A DNA stretch of 64,000 nt, taken from Arthrobacter stackebrandtii. Lineage in GTDB: Bacteria > Actinomycetota > Actinomycetes > Actinomycetales > Micrococcaceae. Made by a program: the position numbers and the translations under genes. Shown one piece after another: positions 42,386-51,461 of the stretch; positions within the stretch are counted from its first letter, which is position 1, and each line of letters starts with the position of its first letter. The stretch covers positions 434,001-498,000 of the forward strand of contig NZ_JAGIOI010000001.1 in the NCBI RefSeq assembly GCF_017876675.1. Direction: 5' to 3'. The notes below the pieces were generated by a model. The model did not search any database. It saw only the letters and a program-made list of their open reading frames with translations, and had not been told where the DNA came from.

Positions 42386-43960
42386 CTACCGGCTGCGCGT
42401 TACGCGCCGGGTGGGTGCCTCGCCGGTGTTCGGGTTCAGCAGTTCGTCGAAGGCGGCCTCACGGTCCAGGCCCTCGTCGGTGTAGCTCTCCACGCGTTCC
42501 GCCGCCGCCCTGGCCGGACGCGCCGGCTTGGGCCGGGCAGCCTTCTTGCCCTTGGCGGCGTCCTGGTGGTAGTAGTAGCCCTTGCCGTAGTAGCCGTAGC
42601 CTGCGGCCTGGCTGCCGGTGGTGGGCACCCGGTTCAGCACGGCGCCCAGGAGGGGTGCGCTGACCTTTTCCAGTGACGCAACGGCCTTGACGAGTTCATC
42701 GATGGAGGTCTTGCCGGCACCTGCCACCACCAGTGCGCCGTCGGTGGAGCGGGCCAGGATGGCGGCATCCGTGACGGGCAGCAGCGGTGGGGCGTCAATC
42801 AGCACCACGGCATCCTCGGACAAACGCTCCAGCAGCCGCTTCATGGCCATGGAGCCAAGCAGTTCGCTGGGGTTCGGCGGGATGCGCCCGGCACCGAGCA
42901 CGGCCAGCGTGGGCACGGGACGGTACACCTGCAGGACGTCGTTCAGGGTGGCCTGGCCGCTGAGGATGTCGGTGAGCCCGCCTCCCCCGGCCAGGCCGAA
43001 GAATTCCGCCACAACGGGGCGGCGCAGGTCGCCGTCGATCAGGATGACGCGCTGGCCGGTGGCCGCGATGGTGACGGCGAGGTTGGCTGCAATGGTGGAC
43101 TTGCCCTCACCCGGCACCGAACTGGTGATGACGATGACGCGCGGGGGGTTGTCCACATTCATGTAGTGCAGGTTGGTGCGCAGTTCACGCAGGGCCTCGC
43201 TCATGGCGTAGCCCTCCGTGGAGGAGTGGTCAATGACACCGCTTTCCACCACGTGGCGGCTGCCGCGGAGGCGCTCATCCACTGGGATGGTGCCCACCAC
43301 GGAGGCTCCGGTGGCCTTTTCAACCATCTCAACCGAGCGGATCCGCCGGTCCAGGTGGTTGCGGATCAGGGCGTAGGCGACGCCGGCAATCAGGCCGGCA
43401 AGTGCACCAATGACCAGCGTCATCTTCTTGTTCGGCGAGGACGGCGCGGACGGCAGCGGGGCGTCGCCCAGCGGCACCACCTTGATGATGGAATCCAGGG
43501 GAACCGCGTTGGGGTCCGCCGGGTTCGGCGCCGATTCAAGGATCTTGACCTGTTCGGCGAGCGAGACCACCCAGGCGTTGGCCAGTGCCTGCGCCTGCTG
43601 GGCCGTGTCTGCGGAGGCCTCAATCTTGATTTGTGCGGTGTCCTTGGCCGCGGTGACCGTGACCTGGGTCAGCAGTTCGTCCGGGGCAATGTCCAGTTTC
43701 AGGGCGCCGATCACGGATTCCGCCACGGGCCTGGAGCTGGCGAAGCTGGCGTAGCTCGTGGCCTTCGACTTTGCCAGGTTGTCACCTGCCAGGGCCGAAC
43801 CCATGTTGTCGCCGCCGGGGACGGAAACGTACCCCACGGACGTCGCGGAGTAGACAGGTTGCTGGAACAGCAGCCACCCCGCACTGCACAATATGCCGAT
43901 GAGCGTTAGCGCAACAACCCCCAACCAATGCTGCCGGAAAACCCGTACATAGTCCCTCAT
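42386..43960 (-). CDS. Polysaccharide co-polymerase/BY-type tyrosine kinase (Wzc/CapAB-like)
   Basis: A 524-residue protein combining a chain-length (Wzz-type) domain and a cytoplasmic kinase. Two helices (about residues 16-32 and 180-200) bracket an extracellular segment. The kinase has Walker A SVPGEGKS (282-289), Walker A' VILIDGDLRRP (305-315) and Walker B VVLIDAPPLLP. The C-terminal tail carries six tyrosines at 455-464 (YGYYGKGYYY), the autophosphorylation cluster. It regulates polysaccharide length and export and is opposed by the neighbouring phosphatase. The ATG is preferred; a TTG 63 bases upstream has no ribosome site. Confidence 0.93.
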   Translation of the reverse strand: MRDYVRVFRQHWLGVVALTLIGILCSAGWLLFQQPVYSATSVGYVSVPGGDNMGSALAGDNLAKSKATSYASFASSRPVAESVIGALKLDIAPDELLTQVTVTAAKDTAQIKIEASADTAQQAQALANAWVVSLAEQVKILESAPNPADPNAVPLDSIIKVVPLGDAPLPSAPSSPNKKMTLVIGALAGLIAGVAYALIRNHLDRRIRSVEMVEKATGASVVGTIPVDERLRGSRHVVESGVIDHSSTEGYAMSEALRELRTNLHYMNVDNPPRVIVITSSVPGEGKSTIAANLAVTIAATGQRVILIDGDLRRPVVAEFFGLAGGGGLTDILSGQATLNDVLQVYRPVPTLAVLGAGRIPPNPSELLGSMAMKRLLERLSEDAVVLIDAPPLLPVTDAAILARSTDGALVVAGAGKTSIDELVKAVASLEKVSAPLLGAVLNRVPTTGSQAAGYGYYGKGYYYHQDAAKGKKAARPKPARPARAAAERVESYTDEGLDREAAFDELLNPNTGEAPTRRVTRSR

Positions 43961-44043
43961 GTCGAGGGACTTTTCCGGGCCACCTAGTTGCTCGTCTTCC
44001 AAGTCAATCCAAACTTTCGGCAATAGAATACTAAAAAAGTCTA

Positions 44044-44072
44044 ACAGAAACAGCCATTCACGCTGCCGTCAA
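44044..44072 (-). promoter_or_regulatory. Candidate promoter of the BY-kinase gene
   Basis: TTGACG (44072-44067) and TTCTGT (44049-44044), 17 bases apart, on the minus strand in a notably A/T-rich gap. The -10 match is weak. Confidence 0.35.
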
Positions 44073-44113
44073 ATTTTAATGAAGTGTGCGTCACATTACT
44101 TTTATTCCCGGAA

Positions 44114-45220
44114 CTACGCGGCGCGGCGGCCGCTCGGTGCGCCGATTCCGGCCGATTTCCCGGTTTTTCCGGCGGCGTGGCGGCGCTCCTTTGTGGGCCA
44201 GGTAAAGGCCAGTGTCAGTGAGGAAACCACCAGCACAAACACCCCGATAAAGATCCCCGCGTCCATCCAGAACTGGCTCGGAAACAGCCGGATCAAGGTG
44301 TCGTCAGTGTAGAAAGTCCAGGTGCCGTCGGCAAAAAAGATCTTGTGGAATTCAGTGAAGAACGCCTCCCACCCGGTCACGGCAAAGACGCCCAGCCCGA
44401 CAATCACGGCCAGGGTGGCGATGGATCCGGCGAACAGTCCGCGGCGGATGCCGCCGCGGGTCCGGCGGGCCAGGTAGACCATGGCCACCACCATGACCGC
44501 GGCCAGCACCAGGCCCACAATGAACGCCATGACAATGACCGATTTCACGTCCGCCATGTGCCCCACCTCGCGGTCCAGGAACAGCGGGTTGCCGATCTTG
44601 TCCACCAGGCCGCCCAGGAAGCGCGGAGGGGCGAAGTTCAGCAGGTAGTCCACGGTGTAGGAGCCGTAGGTGACCCGGTCCTCGGTGCTGAAGCCGAAGG
44701 AGTCGGCAGGGAAGCCGGGGCGGTGGTATTCCACCCACAGGAACACGTTGGAGGTGACGACCCTGATGGCCAGCACCAGCAGCACCACGGGGTAGAACAC
44801 GGCGAGCAGCACCTGGAACACCCGCGTCAGCACGGGCTTGGTGTTGGCGGCCTTCTCCATCGCCGCCTGGCGCCTGGCGACCTCCTCGGCGGGCGGGCGC
44901 ATGGAGAGCATCGACGTGTCGGCCGGCTTCTCCGGGGCCGTTGCGGGGGCCGGCTGCTGCTGCGGGGCCACGCCGGCAAGCGGCTGCGTCCACTTGTCGC
45001 CCGGCCCGGCCGGTGCGGGGATGGCAGTGGTGGGCGCCTCGTCATCCCCGGGCAGCTTCGGCAGCCTGGCTGCGGGGCGCATCGGCTGGGAGGCGGAGGC
45101 GCCGTCGAGCTTGATCTTTGGCGCTGCAGGCGCCGGGGCCGCATCCTTTCCGGGCACGACGGCGGCACCGGCCACCGTGGGCGTCTCGCTGTCGGCGTTC
45201 CGGGCTGGGTCCTGGGGCAT
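44114..45220 (-). CDS. DUF1461 (TIGR01906-type) integral membrane protein
   Basis: A 368-residue protein. The first 115 residues are a Pro/Ala-rich soluble stretch with QPMRPAARLPKLPGDDEAPT; then come about four helices (near 125-147, 225-250, 258-280, 325-345). Between helices 1 and 2 lies the conserved extracellular part RVTYGSYTVDYLLNFAPPRF with LREVGHMADVK-like sequence (LDREVGHMADVKSVI), typical of the family. Function is not known; homologues are single-copy membrane proteins in many Gram-positive bacteria. A GTG 15 bases upstream is an alternative start. The BY-kinase start lies 153 bases downstream of its stop, separated by an A/T-rich promoter region. Confidence 0.82.
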   Translation of the reverse strand: MPQDPARNADSETPTVAGAAVVPGKDAAPAPAAPKIKLDGASASQPMRPAARLPKLPGDDEAPTTAIPAPAGPGDKWTQPLAGVAPQQQPAPATAPEKPADTSMLSMRPPAEEVARRQAAMEKAANTKPVLTRVFQVLLAVFYPVVLLVLAIRVVTSNVFLWVEYHRPGFPADSFGFSTEDRVTYGSYTVDYLLNFAPPRFLGGLVDKIGNPLFLDREVGHMADVKSVIVMAFIVGLVLAAVMVVAMVYLARRTRGGIRRGLFAGSIATLAVIVGLGVFAVTGWEAFFTEFHKIFFADGTWTFYTDDTLIRLFPSQFWMDAGIFIGVFVLVVSSLTLAFTWPTKERRHAAGKTGKSAGIGAPSGRRAA

Positions 45221-45329
45221 TGAATTCTCGCTCACAAGTCGAAACGATACCGCCAGCGCGCCGTGCGCGGACACTGCCACCCCGTGGGGATGCCAAACTG
45301 TCACCACATGACGGGTCCTGTCTGTCCCG

Positions 45330-46229
45330 TCAACCGCCTGTTGCCTCCCCCGGCGCGCCACTGTCCGGTGCCGGTGCCTGGCCGTCGCTTGCCGGTGCCT
45401 GGCCGCTGGCGGGCAGCGGGACGGGCGAGGCGACGGGGCGTTTGGGGCCGAAGCCGCCGGTGGGAGATTCCCGGCGGATTCCACGCAGCACCCAGGGCAT
45501 GAAGTAGTCGCGGGCCCAGACGAGGTCGCCCACCCGTGCCTGCCGCCAGCTGCGCCCGGGCAGTTCTTTCGGGGCCAGCGGCAGCAGCGAGTGCGGCACG
45601 TTGAGCGTCTCCAGGAACATGGCGGCGATGGCGTGGTGGCCCAGCGGGGAGGGGTGGAGGCGGTCGGGGCCCCACATGCGCCGGTCGTGCAGCTCCGTCA
45701 TGGCCCAGAGGTCCGCGACAACGGCGTCGTGGTGCTCGGCGATGCTGCGCATGTTCTCGTTGAACACGGCAATCTTGCTGCGGAACTGTCCCATGATGGT
45801 TGACCGCCCGGCATCTGGGCCCACAAACACCACCACCGTGATGTCCTGCAGGCGCAGGCGCACGACGGCCTCCTCCAGGATCCCGGCCAGCTTGTCGGGG
45901 TCCGCACCGGGATGCAGGAGGTCGTTGCCGCCGGCCTGGACGGACACCAGGTCCGGTTTCAGCGCCAGGGCAGGGCCCATCTGGGTTTCCACCACCTCGT
46001 GCAGCAGCAGGCCCCGGACGGCGAGATTCGCATAGGAGAACTCGGGCACGCCCACACTCAGTTCCTCCGCCGCGCGGTCGGCCCAGCCGCGGTATCCGCC
46101 GGGGTTGCGCGGCTCGGGGTCGTCCAGGCCTTCGGTGAAGGAATCGCCCAGCGCCACAAAGCGCCGCCACGGATGGGGCGGGCGGGGCAACTGCCCGCTG
46201 TCCGCTCCCGTGCCCGCGTCGAATCCCAT
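45330..46229 (-). CDS. SGNH/GDSL-family hydrolase
   Basis: A 299-residue hydrolase. The nucleophile serine is in FVALGDSFTEGLDDPEP near residue 30; block III is VQAGGNDLL and the catalytic Asp/His pair is in DRLHPSPLGHH. There is no signal peptide, so it is probably cytosolic. Substrate is unknown; esters or acetylated sugars are typical. The C-terminal 50 residues are low-complexity with repeated GQAPAS-like units. The start gives a normal family N-terminus; upstream in-frame codons exist but read as non-coding. The 94 bases downstream to the DUF1461 gene start show nothing. Confidence 0.9.
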   Translation of the reverse strand: MGFDAGTGADSGQLPRPPHPWRRFVALGDSFTEGLDDPEPRNPGGYRGWADRAAEELSVGVPEFSYANLAVRGLLLHEVVETQMGPALALKPDLVSVQAGGNDLLHPGADPDKLAGILEEAVVRLRLQDITVVVFVGPDAGRSTIMGQFRSKIAVFNENMRSIAEHHDAVVADLWAMTELHDRRMWGPDRLHPSPLGHHAIAAMFLETLNVPHSLLPLAPKELPGRSWRQARVGDLVWARDYFMPWVLRGIRRESPTGGFGPKRPVASPVPLPASGQAPASDGQAPAPDSGAPGEATGG

Positions 46230-46444
46230 AACCCCATGGTGCACCCAATCCGGGGCTTTGTCAGGGCTTGGGCGGTCCGGGACCGGCTTCGCCAGTTGAA
46301 ACAGCAGCACCCGCGATCCCCGGCGCTGCTGTCTCACTCCCGGGCGGATCATGAAATTGGCATCTGCTGCTGTTTCGAAGCACCCAGACGGCACGATGGC
46401 CTGATGAGAAACAACCGGTACGGCATCCCACGCCCCTGGCGGCC

Positions 46445-46457
46445 GGGGCGAAGCCCC
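46445..46457 (-). terminator. Possible terminator of the DUF4232 lipoprotein gene
   Basis: On the minus strand GGGG-C-TTC-G-CCCC, a small stem closed by a UUCG-type loop, ten bases past the stop, inside a wider CCCTGG / CCAGGG pair. No T-run follows. Confidence 0.4.
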
Positions 46458-46466
46458 AGGGAAGAA

Positions 46467-47966
46467 TCACGGCAGCGGGCTCTCCTCGACGGGCTGCCAT
46501 GGCGACAGCCTGACCTCGCTGCCGTCAATGATGTTCGTCGTGATGAACAGCTCCGAAGCCGCCGTGAACCCCGTGCCGGACACCGCCTCCACCGCCATCG
46601 AGGACGGCAGCCGCGAATAGCCGTCCACCTGGTTGGTCCGCCACTGGACAGGTGCCAGCGCCTGCCCGCCGGGACCGATCACAACCGGCGACGGCACAAC
46701 GTTCCCCCCTGCCTCAAGAAAGCCGTGGGCCAGGTCCACGGGAATGGCATCACCGTCGGCATCGGCAAACGCCAGCGCCGGGTATCCATTCACCGAGCAG
46801 GGGTGCGTTCCGACATTGGAGAGAAACAGGGACATTCCCATGAATCCCATGCTGGGTGCCGGCATCTGCTGGGCCGTCCACTCAAGCTGGCCCGGCCCAC
46901 ACAGGGGGTCATCCACCGCTGCGGCCGGTTTCCGTTCCGGGGCCGGGGGCACGTCGTCCGTCGCAGGAAGCGGCGTTGCGTAGCGCAGTTCTCCGGAGAG
47001 GGAGTCCCTGCGCGGTTCGCCATACTCGCTGTCCACCGGTTCACCATAGGGAATTCGGTAGTGGCGCACTGCCGCATCCCCCGCCGCGTATTCCAGGTCC
47101 GCGGCCAGGATTGCCCGCTCCAGGTCCTGCGCCTCCTCCATGGTGCCGGCGGAGACTTCAAGAAGAAAGTTCGACGGCGCACGGCCGCCACCGGATTCCG
47201 GGCCCGAATTCCCGACGGGCAGCACGGCCATGGATTCCAGGGGGAGGTTGGTGCCCAGCCGTTCCATGAGCCCCAGCACTCCGGCACCTGCACTGTAGCT
47301 GCCGGTCTTGAGTTCGACCGTCTGGAATTTCGCGCTGCCGTCCGGCAGCTTCAACACAGGATTGGCGAAGCCGCCCTCATGCAACGCCGTGGCCACGGAC
47401 GGCACATGTGCATAGCCGTCGACCCCCGCCGCCACCTGTCCGGCGGTGCCCACGGAGACGCCGGCCACCCCGTCAACTGCGGCCAGCAACCGCGCATCCG
47501 CGAAGGTCCGGACCGTTCCTGCCCGGAGAATCCCGGCTTCCTCGGATGGCCGGGACTCGTACACTCTCGCAGAGACGGCCTTCGTGCAGCATTCCTGCAG
47601 TTCGACGGCCCAGCCGAATCCTGTTTCCCACTGGGAGACGTGATTGGCCACCCGGCGCGCCGCGACCATGGCCGTTGCCGTATCGGTCCCCGGCTTCACG
47701 GTCAGGCGCAGGGTGGCGGCCCAGCGCGGGGTCCCGTATGGCATGGCGTCAACTGGACGTTGGCCGCCGGCCGGTGCGGCGTACAGGACGTCAATAGCGG
47801 CGACGCCGTCAACGGTGAGGGCAAATGCGGAGGCCGAGCGGCCGGCCTCGGAGAGCGTGGGCGGCACCTTGCCTTCCGCCCCCGGCTGCGCGGCGGTGCA
47901 CGCGGACAGCACAACTGCCAGCAGCAGGGCCAGGCACGCCGCCGTGCATGTCCGCCAGCGCGCCAC
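46467..47966 (-). CDS. Secreted lipoprotein with C-terminal DUF4232 domain
   Basis: A 499-residue protein. A lipoprotein signal ends LLLAVVLSAC, giving a lipidated cysteine at residue 23. The long middle (about 30-350) has no domain I recognise. The C-terminal part from about residue 370 has DPLCGPGQL, then LFLSNVGTHPCSVNGYPALA, the cysteine-bearing DUF4232 layout. Function unknown; exported and membrane-anchored. The GTG start lies 11 bases after the SpoIIM stop and lacks a strong ribosome site, so reinitiation is likely; the frame is open upstream through that gene. Confidence 0.75.
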   Translation of the reverse strand: MARWRTCTAACLALLLAVVLSACTAAQPGAEGKVPPTLSEAGRSASAFALTVDGVAAIDVLYAAPAGGQRPVDAMPYGTPRWAATLRLTVKPGTDTATAMVAARRVANHVSQWETGFGWAVELQECCTKAVSARVYESRPSEEAGILRAGTVRTFADARLLAAVDGVAGVSVGTAGQVAAGVDGYAHVPSVATALHEGGFANPVLKLPDGSAKFQTVELKTGSYSAGAGVLGLMERLGTNLPLESMAVLPVGNSGPESGGGRAPSNFLLEVSAGTMEEAQDLERAILAADLEYAAGDAAVRHYRIPYGEPVDSEYGEPRRDSLSGELRYATPLPATDDVPPAPERKPAAAVDDPLCGPGQLEWTAQQMPAPSMGFMGMSLFLSNVGTHPCSVNGYPALAFADADGDAIPVDLAHGFLEAGGNVVPSPVVIGPGGQALAPVQWRTNQVDGYSRLPSSMAVEAVSGTGFTAASELFITTNIIDGSEVRLSPWQPVEESPLP

Positions 47967-47976
47967 AGCGCCAGTC

Positions 47977-48969
47977 TCAGGCAGAGCGGACGGAGGAACC
48001 GGCGTCGTCCTCGCCGAGGTCACCGCCCTCGCCGGCAAGAACGGCACGGCGGCCCAGGACCAGCGTGTACGTCCAGTAGCCGGCCAGGACCAGGGCACCA
48101 ATGGTGATCTTGGCCCACACGGGCAGCGCGCTGGGCGTGACGTAGGCCTCGACCAGGCCGGAGACGAACAGGACCAGGACCAGCCCGGCGGCGACCGTGA
48201 TGAGCGAGCGGCCCTCGCGCGCCAGGGAGTCGAGGCGGGTGCGCGGGCCCGGGCTCACCCACGACCAGAAGATGCGCAGGCCGGCCGCGGCGGCGATGAA
48301 GATGGCCGTCAGTTCCATGAGCCCGTGCGGGAGGATGTAGCTGAAGAAGACGTCGCCACGGTCGTGGGCGAACATGACGCCGGCGGTCATGCCGATGCCC
48401 TGGGCGTTGGAGAACACCGCGTACGGGACGAAGACGCCGGTGATGCCGAATGCCACGCACTGGGCGGCGATCCAGGCGTTGTTGGTCCAGACCGCGCCGG
48501 CGAAGGAGGCGGCAGGGTTCTCGGAGTAATAGTTGACGAAGTCGTGCTCCACGAGCTGCTGCAGCTCGGCGTCACTGCCCATGGCCGCCAGCACTTGCGG
48601 GTTCCCTGCGGTCCACACGGCAAACAGGGTGCCAAGGACCACGAAAACGGCGCCCACGATGACTGTCAGCCAGCGGATCCGGTAGAACGCGGCCGGGAGC
48701 GAAATCGTAAAGAAGCGTGCCACGTCCACAAAGAAGTTGGACCTTGCGCCTGTGAACCGGGTCCGGGCATTGGCCAGCGTGGCCGACAGCGACGCCGAAA
48801 GCGTGCTCTCGCCCTCGACCGAACGGATCAGGGACAGCTGCGCCGAGACGCGCTGGTACAGGTCCAGAAGTTCGTCGGATTCCCTGCCGGTCAGGCGGCG
48901 ACGGCGGGCCAGGACGGCCAGCCGCGACCACTCGGGGGCGTGCACTGAGGTAAAGGCGTCCATGTCCAT
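47977..48969 (-). CDS. SpoIIM-family (stage II sporulation protein M) membrane protein
   Basis: A 330-residue protein. About 95 soluble residues rich in Arg and Ser precede five to six helices. The family region includes NPAASFAGAVWTNNAWIAAQ, FSNAQGIGMTAGV and SYILPHGLMELTAIFIA. In Bacillus SpoIIM acts in peptidoglycan hydrolysis during engulfment; in non-sporulating actinobacteria the role is unknown and the gene is usually paired with an RDD gene, as here (divergent, 50 bases apart). An ATG two codons earlier or a GTG at 48975 are alternative starts. Confidence 0.92.
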   Translation of the reverse strand: MDMDAFTSVHAPEWSRLAVLARRRRLTGRESDELLDLYQRVSAQLSLIRSVEGESTLSASLSATLANARTRFTGARSNFFVDVARFFTISLPAAFYRIRWLTVIVGAVFVVLGTLFAVWTAGNPQVLAAMGSDAELQQLVEHDFVNYYSENPAASFAGAVWTNNAWIAAQCVAFGITGVFVPYAVFSNAQGIGMTAGVMFAHDRGDVFFSYILPHGLMELTAIFIAAAAGLRIFWSWVSPGPRTRLDSLAREGRSLITVAAGLVLVLFVSGLVEAYVTPSALPVWAKITIGALVLAGYWTYTLVLGRRAVLAGEGGDLGEDDAGSSVRSA

Positions 48970-49019
48970 CGCCACTTAGCATAGCCGTCCGCGCACGCCG
49001 GCGTGGATAGACTGAAACA

Positions 49020-49823
49020 ATGTCCGCGATCATTACCGGCGAAGCCGTCGTCCTGGAGCTCCGCCCCGCCTCTTTTGCCGCCCGCTCGCTCGGCACGGCC
49101 ATCGACGTGTTCGCCACCGTGGCCGTGGCCATTGGCCTGCTGTTCCTGCTGGGCGCCGCACCCCTGGCGCTGGATTCGGCCGCCATGGGTGCCATCATGA
49201 TCGCCGCACTGGTGGTGCTGCTGGTGGTGGTGCCCATCACGGTGGAGACGCTCAGCCGAGGCAAGTCCCTGGGCAAGCTGGTCATGGGCCTGCGGGTTGT
49301 GAGGGACGACGGCGGTTCCATCCGCTTCCGGCACGCAACAGTCCGCGCGCTGCTGGGTGTGCTGGAGATTTACATGACGCTGGGTTCGCTGGCCTGCCTG
49401 GTGTCGCTGTTCAATGAGAAGTCCAAGCGGCTTGGCGACATGATGGCCGGCACCTATGCCATCCGCGAGCGGGCGCCGAAGATCGCACCGCTGCAGGTGG
49501 CGGTCGCACCGCAGCTGGCGGCGTGGGCTGCCCTGGCCGACATCGGCCGGCTGCCCGACGGCCTGGCCCGCCGCATTTCCATGCTGCTGCGCCAAGGCCA
49601 CGCGATGGCTCCGGCGTCCCGGCATGCGCTCGGGGTGGAGCTGGCGAACGAGGCCAGCCGTTACGTTGCTCCCCTGCCGCCGGCCGGCACCGATCCGGCC
49701 GTGTTCCTGTCCTCGCTGATTGCCGGGCGCAGGCAGCGCGAGTTCAACCGGATGCACCGTTCGCAGGAACAGGCCGCACGTCTCCGTGACCGGCTCGAAA
49801 GCCACGGCGTCACGGGCATGTAG
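49020..49823 (+). CDS. RDD-family membrane protein
   Basis: A 267-residue protein. Two hydrophobic segments in the first 75 residues are followed by the family signature SRGKSLGKLVMGLRVVRDDG (about 78-97), then a third helix and KRLGDMMAGTYAI. The C-terminal 110 residues are soluble and charged. Function of RDD proteins is poorly known; some are ion transporters. It diverges from the SpoIIM gene, its usual partner. Confidence 0.92.
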   Translation: MSAIITGEAVVLELRPASFAARSLGTAIDVFATVAVAIGLLFLLGAAPLALDSAAMGAIMIAALVVLLVVVPITVETLSRGKSLGKLVMGLRVVRDDGGSIRFRHATVRALLGVLEIYMTLGSLACLVSLFNEKSKRLGDMMAGTYAIRERAPKIAPLQVAVAPQLAAWAALADIGRLPDGLARRISMLLRQGHAMAPASRHALGVELANEASRYVAPLPPAGTDPAVFLSSLIAGRRQREFNRMHRSQEQAARLRDRLESHGVTGM

Positions 49824-49847
49824 CACGCCCCGCCCAGCCCAAAGAAC

Positions 49848-49875
49848 CGCTGCCCGCCGGGCCCACCGCAGCGGC
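49848..49875. terminator. Possible terminator after the RDD gene
   Basis: CCGCTGC (49848-49854) and GCAGCGG (49869-49875) with a G/C-rich loop, 25 bases past the stop. The rest of 49876-50033 shows only further G/C-rich stem-forming sequence. Confidence 0.4.
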
Positions 49876-50033
49876 AGGCATGGAGCGCAAGGAGGCTCCG
49901 CCGTCGTGCATCAGAAAAGCGGGGGTCTGCGGCCGGAATGCAGCCGGCTGCGGCCCGCAGGTCCCGGGCAGGGCGGCATGCGCCGGCGGCTGCCCCGGCA
50001 TGGAGGAGCCGCCCGCGGCAGTGGTGCGGCAGG

Positions 50034-51284
50034 TTACCGCGAGGCGTATTCCTCGAAGGTGAAGTTCCAGTCGCCGAAGCCGTCCGTGGGGGCGATGGTC
50101 TCGTTGGGCGTGCCAACCGTGTGGACGATGTCGCCCGGGCCCATGTTGGAGAACACCCAGGAGGCGGCGTCGGGGCCAAGGCCGATGCAGCCGTGGGACA
50201 GGTTGGCGACGCCGAGGTACGGCTGGGCCGACTCGGTGGCCTGGTGGATGAAGATGCCGCTGTTGGAGAGGCGGATGGCGTACTCGACGTCGACGGAGCC
50301 GTAGTCGCCGGGATCGCCCGGGTTCAGGCCAATGCTGGAGGCCTTGAACGTGGCGTGGCGCTGGAAGTCGCTGGTGAGCACCATGTAGCCGGAGGCCGAC
50401 GGGAAGTTCTCGTCGCCCAGGGTGGCCGGGTAGCTCTGCACCACCTGGTCGTTGACCAGGATGTTGACGGTGTGGGCGGCGGCGTCGGCTTCCATGACCA
50501 CCTTGTTGCCGATGTTTACGTTGTAGTTCTTGTTGAAGTTGCCGATCATGCCGTTGCCGAAGTCGAGGCCGAACAGCTGCATGTCCACGTTGACCTGCGT
50601 GTTGGCGGGCCAGTAGTCGGCGGCGCGGTAGCGCAGGAGGGTGTCCGAGTACCAGCGGAAGGCGCCGACCTGGCCGGTGGCGGTGGTGACCTTTATGGCG
50701 TTCTCCACAGCTTCCTTATTAAGGACCGGTTCGCTGAACGACCACTGCAGCGGCTGCGCCACGCCGACCTGGGCGTCGGCGTTGGGGTACAGCACGGCGT
50801 TGGCCTCGTGCGAGGGCGGCACCGTGGTGAAGGTGGTGACCTTGCTGCTCTCGGTTCCGCCGGCATCGACGGCCGTGACCTTGAAGGTGTACTTCATGTC
50901 GAACTTCAGCGGCGAGCCGGCAACCCACTTGGTGTCGCTGACGGACAGTTCGCCGTCGGTGACGACTCCGCTGTCGGTTTCGGACAGGATCGCGGAGACG
51001 ACGGTGCCGTCGGTGACCTCGGCTGAAATCTCGCTGACGGGGTTGACGAAGTCGGCACCGTCTTCCGGGCTGACACTGACGGAGGCCGGCTTGGCGGCGG
51101 GCTTGGTGGTGGCGGGGGCCTGGGAGGGCGCGTCCGCCGAGGCTGCAGGATCACCGGGGCCGGCGGGTGCCTGGCCGACGACGGAACACGCGGCGATCGT
51201 GGCCGCCATGCCGATGGTGAGCAACGACATCAAGGTGTTCCGCCAGCCCTTGCGGGCCCCGCCGGTCACATTACCCACAGCCAT
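50034..51284 (-). CDS. L,D-transpeptidase (lipoprotein, Ig-like plus YkuD domains), copy 1
   Basis: A 416-residue exported enzyme. The lipobox TIAAC puts the lipidated cysteine at residue 33; a Pro/Ala/Lys spacer leads to Ig-like domains (about 80-270), then the YkuD catalytic domain with IFIHQATESAQPYLG and the cysteine in NLSHGCIGLG. It forms 3-3 cross-links in peptidoglycan. The ATG has a GGGGAG site. A second paralogue lies upstream on the same strand, separated by 177 bases with an MtrA-like box, so each has its own promoter region. Confidence 0.92.
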   Translation of the reverse strand: MAVGNVTGGARKGWRNTLMSLLTIGMAATIAACSVVGQAPAGPGDPAASADAPSQAPATTKPAAKPASVSVSPEDGADFVNPVSEISAEVTDGTVVSAILSETDSGVVTDGELSVSDTKWVAGSPLKFDMKYTFKVTAVDAGGTESSKVTTFTTVPPSHEANAVLYPNADAQVGVAQPLQWSFSEPVLNKEAVENAIKVTTATGQVGAFRWYSDTLLRYRAADYWPANTQVNVDMQLFGLDFGNGMIGNFNKNYNVNIGNKVVMEADAAAHTVNILVNDQVVQSYPATLGDENFPSASGYMVLTSDFQRHATFKASSIGLNPGDPGDYGSVDVEYAIRLSNSGIFIHQATESAQPYLGVANLSHGCIGLGPDAASWVFSNMGPGDIVHTVGTPNETIAPTDGFGDWNFTFEEYASR

Positions 51285-51400
51285 GCAATCTCCCCATTCG
51301 GTGGATTTTCTCCACAAAGCTCAACAGTGGCGAATGTTACGCCAACTAGACATTTTACGCCATGATTGTTGTGCCATGTCCCGGTGTGAGTTATTGCAGC

Positions 51401-51416
51401 GTCACGTTTCCGTAAC
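51401..51416. promoter_or_regulatory. Candidate MtrA-type box upstream of L,D-transpeptidase 1
   Basis: GTCAC-N6-GTAAC (51401-51405 and 51412-51416), the same 11-base period seen upstream of rpfB, about 120 bases before the start. Between box and gene the minus strand contains GGCGTAAAATG and GGCGTAACATT, possible -10 regions. Confidence 0.5.
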
Positions 51417-51461
51417 CAAAATGCGCCTCGCCGGGCCGCGCGGTGGGCGCCGCCCAGGGCC

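Noticed and set aside
43961-44023. TTG start that would add 21 residues to the BY-kinase
   Set aside because: There is no ribosome site, and the protein begins naturally at MRDYVRVFRQHWLG just before the first helix.
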